Assembly (NCBI GenBank): GCA_963735455.1 | Contig: CAVTKZ010000002.1 | Location: 620,001 to 684,000, forward strand | Source: Palsa-1033 sp963735455 | Lineage (GTDB): Bacteria > Chloroflexota > Limnocylindria > Limnocylindrales > CSP1-4 | DNA length: 64,000 bases | Direction: 5' to 3' | Program-made: the position numbers and the translations under genes | The notes under the pieces: generated by a model | What the model was told of the DNA's origin: nothing | Database searches by the model: none | The model's input: the letters and a program-made list of their open reading frames with translations, nothing else | Shown here: positions 43,886 to 51,695 of the stretch, piece after piece | Layout of the letters: every line of letters starts with the position of its first letter | Numbering within the stretch: the first letter of the stretch is position 1

Positions 43886-45124
43886 TCACGACAGATGCTT
43901 CTGGACGGCGCCCCGGAACGTGAGTGCGCACGCCCGAGCCTCGTCCGCTCCGTCGCGCATCCGCAGGCCGAACGGCGCGAGGTTGGCATCGCGCACGCCG
44001 ATCCCGATGCTGATCGAGCGTTCGAGGAGGGCGTCGGTCTGGGGCAGCATCCCGATCCGGTAATCGCCGTGGGAATGACCCGGGATGTCGCAGTCGAACG
44101 GGCAGCCCTTGCCCGTCACCGTGCGTCGCTCGAGCAGGTGATTCATCTTGCCGTAGACGTGCCAGCCCGACTCGGACAGGGTGATCGAGCCGACCTCGGC
44201 CGCCACCTTCGTCGCGATCTCGGCCGTCGGCAGCACGACGACGAGGTGGGTCGCCAGGTCGCCGTCCGGGTCGGGCAGCGTCCGGAACTCGATCGCCGGC
44301 TCCTCCTCGAGGAACTCCCGGACGATCTCCTTGTTGGCCCGCAGGTGCGAGGTGATCGTGTCCAGCTTGCGAAACTGGGCCAGGAGGACCGCGCCGGACA
44401 GCTCGGTCATCCGGAAGTTCATCCCCAGGAAGGGGCGCGGCGCGTACTTCGACTCGAGCCGATCCGGGGCATGGCCCTGGTCGTGCATCGCAAAGGCGCG
44501 CTCGTAGAGGGCCTCGTCGTCGGTGACGATCATCCCGCCATCGCCGCAGGTGATCGTCTTGTACTCGTTGAAGCTGTATACGCCGGCGGCCCCGATGCCG
44601 CCCACGCCGACCCCGCGATAGGTGGCCCCGAACGCCTGGGCACAATCCTCGACGAGGGGGATGCCGTGCTTGTCGGCGATCGCCTTCAGCTCGGCGAGCT
44701 TGGCCGGACCGCCGAGCATGTGGACGACCAGGATCGCCTTGGTCCGCGCGGTGATCCGGGCCTCGACGTCGATCGGGTCGAGGTCGAAGCTCCGGTCCAC
44801 TTCGGCCAGGACCGGCGTCGCCCCCGTGTAGACGATCGCCGAGATCGAAGCGACGAACGTGAAGCCGGGCACGATCACCTCGTCGCCGGTGCCGATCCCC
44901 AGGCTGAGCAGGGTGATCCACAGCCCGCCGGAGCCGCCTCCGCTGAGGCCCAGGCCGTAGCGCACGCCGGCCAGCTTGGCGACCTCGCCCTCGATCCGAT
45001 GGACCTTCGCGCCGAATGCGGGGTTGTCCGATGGACCGTAGCGACTGAGGAAGCCGCTCGAGATGACCTCGAGGACTTCGGCGGTCTCTTCCGCCCCGAT
45101 CAGCTCGACCCCGGGACCTGGCAT
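43886..45124 (-). CDS. DegT/DnrJ/EryC1-family aminotransferase (possible inosose aminotransferase)
   Basis: From ATG 45124 (GAGGGAG upstream) the protein has 412 residues. It shows the fold-type I PLP pattern: GSGGLWITLLSLGIGTGDEVIVPGFTF, VEDCAQAFGATYRG, and YSFNEYKTITCGDGG with the PLP lysine. Family members aminate keto-sugars, including scyllo-inosose in aminoglycoside pathways. In an iol operon the reverse reaction (taking the amino group off an aminocyclitol to give inosose) is the simplest role. Substrate is not certain; a sugar-nucleotide aminotransferase would be out of place here. Confidence 0.82.
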   Translation of the reverse strand: MPGPGVELIGAEETAEVLEVISSGFLSRYGPSDNPAFGAKVHRIEGEVAKLAGVRYGLGLSGGGSGGLWITLLSLGIGTGDEVIVPGFTFVASISAIVYTGATPVLAEVDRSFDLDPIDVEARITARTKAILVVHMLGGPAKLAELKAIADKHGIPLVEDCAQAFGATYRGVGVGGIGAAGVYSFNEYKTITCGDGGMIVTDDEALYERAFAMHDQGHAPDRLESKYAPRPFLGMNFRMTELSGAVLLAQFRKLDTITSHLRANKEIVREFLEEEPAIEFRTLPDPDGDLATHLVVVLPTAEIATKVAAEVGSITLSESGWHVYGKMNHLLERRTVTGKGCPFDCDIPGHSHGDYRIGMLPQTDALLERSISIGIGVRDANLAPFGLRMRDGADEARACALTFRGAVQKHLS

Positions 45125-45190
45125 GGCTCTCTCCCTCGCTCTACTCGGACGTGCGCGGCTGGGCAAGCCGCGCCAGGCGGATCGCCGTGA

Positions 45191-47077
45191 TCAATGAAGA
45201 TCGGTTCGCTGGAGGCGGCGGGCCTCGTCGTAGGCGGCCTTCGCCTGCTGGACGCTGGCCTGCTCGCTGGCGCCGGCTACCGGCACGTCCCACCACGACT
45301 CGAAGCCAGTCACCCGCTTCTCGGGCTCCGTGGGCACGAGGATCACGCTGATCCGGTCTGCGGCGCGGGCCTCGGCGAGCGCGTCGCGTAGCTCATCCGG
45401 CGTGCGGGCCAGCAGGGCCACGGCGCCCATGGACTCGGCATGCATCCGGAAGTCGACCGGCACGTAGGGACCGGTCAGGCGGTTCGTTGCCTTGTCGCGG
45501 AAGCGGAGCTCGTTGCCAAAGTCGGGCACGCCGACCGACCGCTGGAGGGCGAGGATGCACTGGAAGCCGTGGTTGTCGAGGACCACGATCGTCAGCTTGA
45601 GGCCCTCAGCCACGGCCGTGACGATCTCCGAGTTCATCATCAGGTAGGAGCCGTCGCCGACCATCACGACGATCTCGCGGTCCGGGTCGGCAAGCCGGAC
45701 GCCGAGGCCGGCCGCGATCTCGTAGCCCATGCACGAAAAGCCGTATTCGACGTGGTAGGCCTTGGGATCGTCAACCCGCCACAGGCGGAGCAGGTCGCCG
45801 GGCAGGCTGCCCGCCGCGCAGATGACCGCAGCGTGCCCGCCGACCGCGTCGTTGACCACGCCGATCACCTCGGCCTGGCCCAGGTCACCCGGCTCGCCGT
45901 TGATCGCGCGGAGCTCACTGACGATCGAATCCCAATGCTGCTTGAGCCCGGCGACCCGCTCCCGGTAGCCCGCCGAGGTCCCGCCGTAGCCGTCGGCCAC
46001 CAGCTCGTCGGTCAGCGCGCGGAGCGCTTCGCGTGCATCGGCTACGACCGGAACGGCGCCCAGCTTGTGGGCATCGGCCGGCGCGACATTGATCCCGATG
46101 AAGCCCACCTCGGGATTCTGGAAGGACGACTGGGAGGCCGTGACGAAATCGCCCATCCGGGTGCCCACGCCAATGATCAGGTCGGCGTCGCGCACCAGCC
46201 GGTTGGCCGCCAGCCCCCCGTTCGTGCCGGCCGGGCCCATGTTCTGGGGATGGTCCCAGGCCAGCGCTCCCTTGCCCGCCTGGGTCTCCACGACCGGAAT
46301 CCCGAAGCGCGTCGCGAAGCCGGCCAGCTCGGCGGTCGCCGCGGAGTAGATCGTGCCCCCGCCGGTGACGATGACCGGTCCCTTGGCAGCCTTGATCAGG
46401 GCCAGGGCGTCGGCCAGGTCGGCGGCCTGGGGCGCCGGGCGTCGAACACGCCAGATCCGGCGCTCGAAGAAGGCCAGCGGCCAGTCGAAGGCTTCGGCCT
46501 GGACATCCTCGGGCAGCGAGACCGTCGCCGCGCCGGTCTCGGCCGGGTCGGTCAACACGCGGAAGGCAGCCGGCAGCGAAGCCAGCAGCTGTTCCGGCCT
46601 CGAGATCCGGTCGAAGAAGCGGGAGATCGGGCGGAACGCGTCGTTCACGCTGACGTCCCGCTCGATCGGGTGCTCGACCTGCTGGAGGACAGGATCTGGG
46701 GCACGATTGGCGAAGTAGTCGCTCGGGAAGAGGAGGACCGGGATCCGGTTGACGGTCGCGACCGCCGCGCCGGTCACCATGTTCAATGCTCCGGGTCCGA
46801 CCGACGAGGTGCAGGCATACGCCTGGAGGCGGTCGCGCTGCTTGGCGAAGGCCGTGGCGATGTGGACCTGGGCCTGCTCGTTCTGGGACCGGTAGAAGGG
46901 CATCGCCTCTTCGTCGCCGAGCTCCTCGAGCGCCTGGCCCAGGCCGGCAACGTTGCCGTGCCCGAAGATGCCCCAGAAACCGGCAATGAAGCGGTGCTCG
47001 TCCGCGTCCCGCTCGACGTACTGGGCGGCGCAGAAGCGGACAACGGCCTGGCCCACAGTCAGCCGGACGGTGTTCAC
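45191..47077 (-). CDS. iolD: 3D-(3,5/4)-trihydroxycyclohexane-1,2-dione hydrolase
   Basis: A GTG at 47077 lies six bases after AAGGAG and gives 628 residues, the usual IolD size; the upstream TTG at 47095 would fall in the operator. It is a thiamine diphosphate enzyme: TVGQAVVRFCAAQYVERDADEHRFI, GIFGHGNVAGLGQAL, NEQAQVHIATAFAKQRDRLQAYACTSSVGPGALNM (substrate/cofactor entrance) and MVGDGSYLMMNSEI (Mg-thiamine site). IolD opens the ring of the dione from IolE. It heads the leftward iol operon and faces a CehA/McbA gene across operator C. Confidence 0.93.
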   Translation of the reverse strand: MNTVRLTVGQAVVRFCAAQYVERDADEHRFIAGFWGIFGHGNVAGLGQALEELGDEEAMPFYRSQNEQAQVHIATAFAKQRDRLQAYACTSSVGPGALNMVTGAAVATVNRIPVLLFPSDYFANRAPDPVLQQVEHPIERDVSVNDAFRPISRFFDRISRPEQLLASLPAAFRVLTDPAETGAATVSLPEDVQAEAFDWPLAFFERRIWRVRRPAPQAADLADALALIKAAKGPVIVTGGGTIYSAATAELAGFATRFGIPVVETQAGKGALAWDHPQNMGPAGTNGGLAANRLVRDADLIIGVGTRMGDFVTASQSSFQNPEVGFIGINVAPADAHKLGAVPVVADAREALRALTDELVADGYGGTSAGYRERVAGLKQHWDSIVSELRAINGEPGDLGQAEVIGVVNDAVGGHAAVICAAGSLPGDLLRLWRVDDPKAYHVEYGFSCMGYEIAAGLGVRLADPDREIVVMVGDGSYLMMNSEIVTAVAEGLKLTIVVLDNHGFQCILALQRSVGVPDFGNELRFRDKATNRLTGPYVPVDFRMHAESMGAVALLARTPDELRDALAEARAADRISVILVPTEPEKRVTGFESWWDVPVAGASEQASVQQAKAAYDEARRLQRTDLH

Positions 47078-47087
47078 GGCGATCTCC

Positions 47088-47117
47088 TTGCGCAACCGAT
47101 TGCAGTGAAGGTATCAT
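47088..47117 (+). promoter_or_regulatory. LacI-type operator C inside a rightward promoter
   Basis: CGCAACCGATTGCA (47091-47104) lies between TTGCGC (47088-47093) and TATCAT (47112-47117; 18-base spacer), a good promoter for the second CehA/McbA gene. The operator also sits 14 bases upstream of the iolD start, so it can repress both directions. Confidence 0.68.
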
Positions 47118-47160
47118 CGCCATCTGCCGCGCGTCAATCCTGGTCGGAGGGGTCGAGCTC

Positions 47161-49758
47161 ATGACCACCGGACGATCCGCCCCAGCCACGCCCATGGCCC
47201 GAGCGGTTGACCTGTCCGACGGCTGGAATGCCTCCGACGCGGAGCTCGGGGCCCGACTCCATCCGCTGTACCGGGCGGGCCTCGAACGGCTGCCCGAGGG
47301 CGACGCGGTCCTGCGCGGGCTGCCTTTCAGCCTGGGATCCCGGTCCGCTCCACGGCGCTGGGTGATCGCCGCCGACGGGGTCAGGCTCGACCTCGCGGGC
47401 CGGCATCCGGGGAGGAGCCGGCCCAGCCACCTGGTCGTCGCCCATTTCGCCGACAGCTGGCGCGACACGGACGGAGGCCGGCCGGCTGGAATGCCGGTCG
47501 GCTGGGTCCTGCCAACGGGCGAACCGCTCGCCCGCTACGAGCTCGTCTTTGCGAACGGCCGGAGCAGGACAGTCGATGTCCGGCGCCGGTTCGAGATTGC
47601 CGACGGGATCATCGGCTGGGGTTTCCTGCCGTTCGAGGCCGTCGGCCACCGGGCGGACGAGGTGATCGACTGGCGTGGCCCGTTCGCCCGCCAGGAGCCC
47701 GGCCGGCTGGCGGCGGCTGGACACGCCGGGCCGTTGACGACGCTGCCGGGCACCTGGGCGGCCGGCCAGTCTGGAGCCCTGGACTACGTCCCCTCGGCCA
47801 CCGACGACCTGACCCTCTGGCTCCACGCGATCCCACTGGGCGCGGACGAAGCTCCGGCATCGCTCCGGATCACCACCCTGGGGCAGGGGAGGCCGGGGAC
47901 GGACGTGGTCCTGGCCGGACTCACCTTCTTCTACGGATCCGCAAGCCCCCTCAGTCTCATGCCCCGGCGCGCGCTGCTGGTAGCCGGCGCTGAAGCTGGC
48001 GGCCTGCCCGACGTCGACCTCGGGCTCGCAATTCGCTCACGGCTGCCTCAGCGATACGGCGCCCGTTCCGGGTCCCACCCTGCAACCGCTCCGATGGGCT
48101 GGGGCCGGGTCGGTGAGCCGACCGCGGGCTCGATCATCGACGTCAGCCTGGCGCCGGATGCGCTGATCACCTTCGGAAGCTGGACGATTGCCGCAGCCGA
48201 CCTGCCCAACGAACCGGCCAGCCCGGATGGCACGGTCTCGATCCGGCAGCTGCCCACGGCCAGCGTCCGGGTCTCGGTCGTCGTGTCCAGTTCCGGCGAG
48301 TCAACGCCGGCACGCGTCCGGTTCGTCAGTGCCGACGGTCGGTACCTGCCGCCGCTCGGTCACCGCGACGAGATCAACCCGGGCATCTTCGAGGACACCG
48401 GCGCCGGCCTCGTGCTGGGGTCGGACACCTACGCCTACGTCCCCGGCGAGTTCCAGGTCGACCTGCCGGTGGGTGAGGTCGAGGTCGAGGTGATGAAGGG
48501 CTTCGACCATCGGCCGGTCCGGGCGTCGGTCATCGTCGAACCGGGCAGCCATGACCTGTCCTTCGAGCTCGAGCGCTCGATCGACCTGCGGCCCGATGGC
48601 TGGGCGACCTCCGATTCACACGTCCACTTCCTGGCGCCGTCCACGGCCCTCCTGCAGGCAGCCGCCGAGGACGTCACGTTCGTCCATCTCCTGGCCACCC
48701 AGCTCGGGGATCACTTCATCAATGTGCCGGACAGCACGTGGGGCTCGCAGCGTGACCCGAGCGGCCGGCACGAGGTGATCGTGGGTTCGGAGAATCGCCA
48801 GAACATGCTGGGCCATCTCGCTCTCCTCGGCGCCCGCCGACCGGTGGCCCCGTTCGCCTCGGGTGGCGCGCCGGAGGGCCGGATCGGCCAGGCGGTCACC
48901 GAGCTGCTGGCGGACTGGGCCGACCAGTGCCACGCGGCCGGCGGCCTGGTCGTCGGTGCCCATTTTCCGCTGCCCTTCGCCGAGATCGCCGCCGATATCG
49001 TGGCCGGCCGGATCGATGCCCTCGAGATGCAGTGCTTCGCGCCGGGCCTCGACAACCCCTCGATCCTCGAGTGGTACCGCTTCCTCAACTGCGGCTACCG
49101 GCTGCCGATCGTCGGTGGCACGGACAAGATGTCGGCCGAGGTGCCGCTGGGGGCCGTCCGGACTTACGCCCGGCTCGACCCGGACGTCGAGCCCACCTTC
49201 GAGACCTGGTCGCAGGCGGTTCGAGCCGGCCGCACGTTCGCGACATCCGGGCCGGTCATCCAGCTGACCGTGGATGGTCACGAGCCGGGGGCGGTCCTGG
49301 CCCTGCCGGCGTCCGGGGGAACGCTCGAGGTCGACGTTCGCGCCCGGGCCGCCCAGCCCGTGATCAGCGCGGTCGAGCTCGTCGTGAACGGCCGGGTGGT
49401 CGCTCGCGAGGCAAGCCCGGCCGGCACGAGCGAGCTGCGCCTGGCAACGGGCGTGGAGATTCGGGCCGGATCATGGATCGCGGCGCGCTCGCTCAGCGAC
49501 CACCAGATCCAGTCTGCCTTCATGACGAGCATGGCCGCCCATAGCTCGCCGGTCTACGTCGACGTCCAGGATCACCCCCAGCTCGCCGTCGACGACGCCC
49601 GGGCGATCCTGCAGGTCATCGACGGGACCGTGCGCTGGCTCGAGACGATCGCGTCGATCGACGACCCGGTCGTCCGCAGCGCAATGGCCGCGCGGATCGC
49701 CGCGAGCGGGGCGGCCCTTCGGGGCGGGCTCGGAGATCGGCTGACGGAGGTGTCCTGA
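47161..49758 (+). CDS. CehA/McbA-family metallohydrolase (PHP-like), second copy
   Basis: The 865-residue protein closely parallels the gene at 34482 throughout: RPSHLVVAHFADSWRDTDGGRPAGMPVG, DWRGPFARQEPGR, DYVPSATDDLTLWLHAIPLG, then DSHVHFLAPSTALLQAAAEDV, NMLGHLALLG, GAHFPLPFAEIAADIV and GGTDKMSAEVPLGAVRTY. The paired large hydrolases flank the whole cyclitol block. They could hydrolyse two related esters/carbamates or act as a pair on one substrate. ATG 47161 is preceded by GGAGG. Under operator C, divergent from iolD. Confidence 0.78.
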   Translation: MTTGRSAPATPMARAVDLSDGWNASDAELGARLHPLYRAGLERLPEGDAVLRGLPFSLGSRSAPRRWVIAADGVRLDLAGRHPGRSRPSHLVVAHFADSWRDTDGGRPAGMPVGWVLPTGEPLARYELVFANGRSRTVDVRRRFEIADGIIGWGFLPFEAVGHRADEVIDWRGPFARQEPGRLAAAGHAGPLTTLPGTWAAGQSGALDYVPSATDDLTLWLHAIPLGADEAPASLRITTLGQGRPGTDVVLAGLTFFYGSASPLSLMPRRALLVAGAEAGGLPDVDLGLAIRSRLPQRYGARSGSHPATAPMGWGRVGEPTAGSIIDVSLAPDALITFGSWTIAAADLPNEPASPDGTVSIRQLPTASVRVSVVVSSSGESTPARVRFVSADGRYLPPLGHRDEINPGIFEDTGAGLVLGSDTYAYVPGEFQVDLPVGEVEVEVMKGFDHRPVRASVIVEPGSHDLSFELERSIDLRPDGWATSDSHVHFLAPSTALLQAAAEDVTFVHLLATQLGDHFINVPDSTWGSQRDPSGRHEVIVGSENRQNMLGHLALLGARRPVAPFASGGAPEGRIGQAVTELLADWADQCHAAGGLVVGAHFPLPFAEIAADIVAGRIDALEMQCFAPGLDNPSILEWYRFLNCGYRLPIVGGTDKMSAEVPLGAVRTYARLDPDVEPTFETWSQAVRAGRTFATSGPVIQLTVDGHEPGAVLALPASGGTLEVDVRARAAQPVISAVELVVNGRVVAREASPAGTSELRLATGVEIRAGSWIAARSLSDHQIQSAFMTSMAAHSSPVYVDVQDHPQLAVDDARAILQVIDGTVRWLETIASIDDPVVRSAMAARIAASGAALRGGLGDRLTEVS

Positions 49759-49759
49759 C

Positions 49760-51019
49760 GTGAAGATCGCCCTCGATCCCTACATGCTCCGCGAGCGGCC
49801 GTTTGGAGAGGTCTGCCGGATCGCTGCGGAGATCGGCTACGACTCGATCGAGCTCTCGCCGCGGCCCGATTTCATCCCGTTCTTCGTCCATCCCCGGGCG
49901 GACCGGGACAAGGTTCGCGAGTTCCGGACGGCCCTCAGCGAAACGGGCCTCGAGCTGGCCTCGATCCTGCCGCTCTACCGCTGGTCGAGCCCCGACGAAG
50001 ACGAGCGGCAGGCCGCGGTTCGCTACTGGAAGCGGGCGATCCAGCTGTGCGTGGACGTCGGCTGCACGACGATGAACTCCGAGTTCAACGGCCGGCCGGA
50101 CCAGGCTGCCCAGAGCGAGGCGCAGTTCTGGCGGTCGCTGGAGGAGCTCCTGCCGATCTTCGAGCGAGAGGGGATCGGCCTGAACCTGGAGGCCCATCCG
50201 GACGACTTCATCGAGCGCAACCGCGAGGCCGTCGACCTGGTCCGGGGCATCGACTCGGACCTCGTCCGCTACGTCTATTGCGCGCCCCACACGTATTACC
50301 TGGGCGACGATATCGCGGCGATGATCGCCTATGCCGCGCCGGTCCTCGCCCAGGTCCACATCGCCGACGTCCTGAACCACCGAGCGTCGTCGGGCCTGCG
50401 CTACATCGTCAACCCGCCGGGCTCGCCGGCCCGGGTCCACCAGCATCTCGACATCGGCCAGGGCGAGGTCGACTTCGAGGCCTGCTTCGGCGCCCTCCAG
50501 GCGGCCGGCTTCGACGGCATCCTGACCAGCTGCGTCTTCGCCTGGGAGGAGCGTGCCGTGGAGTCGTCGCGCTTCATGTTCGAGACGATCCAGGGCCTCC
50601 TGGCGGAGCTAGCGGAGCAGGCTCCCGATGAACGCGGCGGCTTCGCGCACGCCGTCCTCCTGGCTCGAATAGGGGTCTTCCTGCTCGATCGACAGCGCGT
50701 CGTCGTAGCCGGCCAGGCGCAGGGCCGCGACGAACTCCTGCCACCACGCTGCCGAATGGATCCGGCCGACGGTCCGGAACAGCCACGCCCGTTCGGCCGG
50801 CGTCTCGAACGGCCGGTTGTCCAGGACGCCGGCCAGGGCCACCTGGTCGGCGACGATCTCGGTGTCCTTCATGTGCACGTGCTGGACGGCCGGACCGAGG
50901 GCCCGGATCGACCGCGATCGGGTCCATCTGCTGCCAGAACAGGTGGCTCGGGTCCATGTTCACCCCGATCCGCTCGCCGACCTCGGACGCGGAACGCGAG
51001 CGCGGTCGGGGCGTTGTAG
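49760..51019 (+). CDS. Sugar-phosphate isomerase/epimerase family TIM barrel
   Basis: A GTG at 49760, nine bases after GGAGG, starts the AP-endonuclease-2 fold: MKIALDPYMLRERPFGEVCRIAAEIGYDSIELSPRPDF, TTMNSEFNG, LNLEAHPDDFIERN, YCAPHTYYLG, VHIADVLNH and HLDIGQGEVDFEACF, through about residue 283. After position 50610 the frame stays open to 51019 (419 residues) but there it only runs antisense to the next gene. A TAG at 50610-50612 in the +1 frame is the likely original stop, lost by an indel. Substrate unknown; metal residues of the IolE/IolI type are present. Same regulon as iolD. Confidence 0.7.
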   Translation: MKIALDPYMLRERPFGEVCRIAAEIGYDSIELSPRPDFIPFFVHPRADRDKVREFRTALSETGLELASILPLYRWSSPDEDERQAAVRYWKRAIQLCVDVGCTTMNSEFNGRPDQAAQSEAQFWRSLEELLPIFEREGIGLNLEAHPDDFIERNREAVDLVRGIDSDLVRYVYCAPHTYYLGDDIAAMIAYAAPVLAQVHIADVLNHRASSGLRYIVNPPGSPARVHQHLDIGQGEVDFEACFGALQAAGFDGILTSCVFAWEERAVESSRFMFETIQGLLAELAEQAPDERGGFAHAVLLARIGVFLLDRQRVVVAGQAQGRDELLPPRCRMDPADGPEQPRPFGRRLERPVVQDAGQGHLVGDDLGVLHVHVLDGRTEGPDRPRSGPSAARTGGSGPCSPRSARRPRTRNASAVGAL

Positions 51020-51542
51020 ACCAGGTGGAGTGGATGGAGCTCGAACGCGATCCGGTCGACCCCGCACTGCTCGGCGAGGCGGACCTTCTCGGTCCAGAAC
51101 CGGACGCCCTCGTCCCAGCTCCGCCGGCCGAGCGCGACGGCGTCGTCCGGCCAGGGATACCAGGTCCAGTTGAAGGTCGTCGCGCCGCGGACCCGTCGCC
51201 GGGACAGCCGGACATCGACACGATCTTCGTGACGCCCAGCTCCTGGGCGAGGCGGAGCGTCTTGCTGATCAGCTCGGAATGGGCCGGACCGAGCGACCGG
51301 GTGCATCGGCCAGGCCGAGCAGTTCAGGGCCGCGATGACGCAGGCCGCGGCGCTCGAATGCGGCCAGGAAGCTCGTCCGGGCCGGCGCGCTGCCGAGCAG
51401 CTCATCGAGGTCCAGGTGCGGAGCGCTCGACTGGCCACCCGTGGCGATCTCGATGGAGCGAACACCGCTGCTCGGCGGCGATGTCGAGGGCTGGCTCGAA
51501 GCAGTGCTCCGTCAGCGAGTCGGTGTACAGGCCGATGTCCAC
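50609..51542 (-). pseudogene. Sugar-phosphate isomerase/epimerase gene broken by many frameshifts
   Basis: From a GTG at 51542 (AAGGAG upstream) to TAG at 50609 the three frames jointly spell one AP-endonuclease-2-fold protein: IGLYTDSLTEHCFEPAL, SIEIATGGQSSAPHLDLDELL, SELISKTLRLAQELGVTKIVSMSGCPGD, FNWTWYPWPDDAVALG, FELHPLHLVYNAPTALAF, VGERIGVNMDPSHLFWQQMDPIA and VHMKDTEIVADQVALAGVLDN. At least six indels separate these pieces (near 51480, 51340, 51300, 51190, 51000 and 50910). Either a true pseudogene or a poorly sequenced stretch. Operator D lies 80 bases before the start. Without the breaks it would be an IolE-like enzyme. Confidence 0.72.
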
Positions 51543-51611
51543 GCGCAGCTCCTTCGGCGGCGGCTCGCTGGCCGGCCGGGATGGGTTGTCGATCCTCGAT
51601 GGGTTGTAGCG

Positions 51612-51635
51612 ATGATATCGGTGCTAACGATTGCA
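51612..51635 (-). promoter_or_regulatory. LacI-type operator D with leftward -10 box
   Basis: TGCTAACGATTGCA (51622-51635) is 12 of 14 to TGCAACCGATTGCA. On the minus strand TATCAT (complement at 51612-51617) follows as a -10 box facing the broken isomerase gene. The operator lies 61 bases before the P450 start, so it may govern both. Confidence 0.55.
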
Positions 51636-51695
51636 CGCGCGTCCGGCGGCCCTTCGATCGCGGCTGCGCGGCAGTCCACGCTGAGGGAGTGAACG

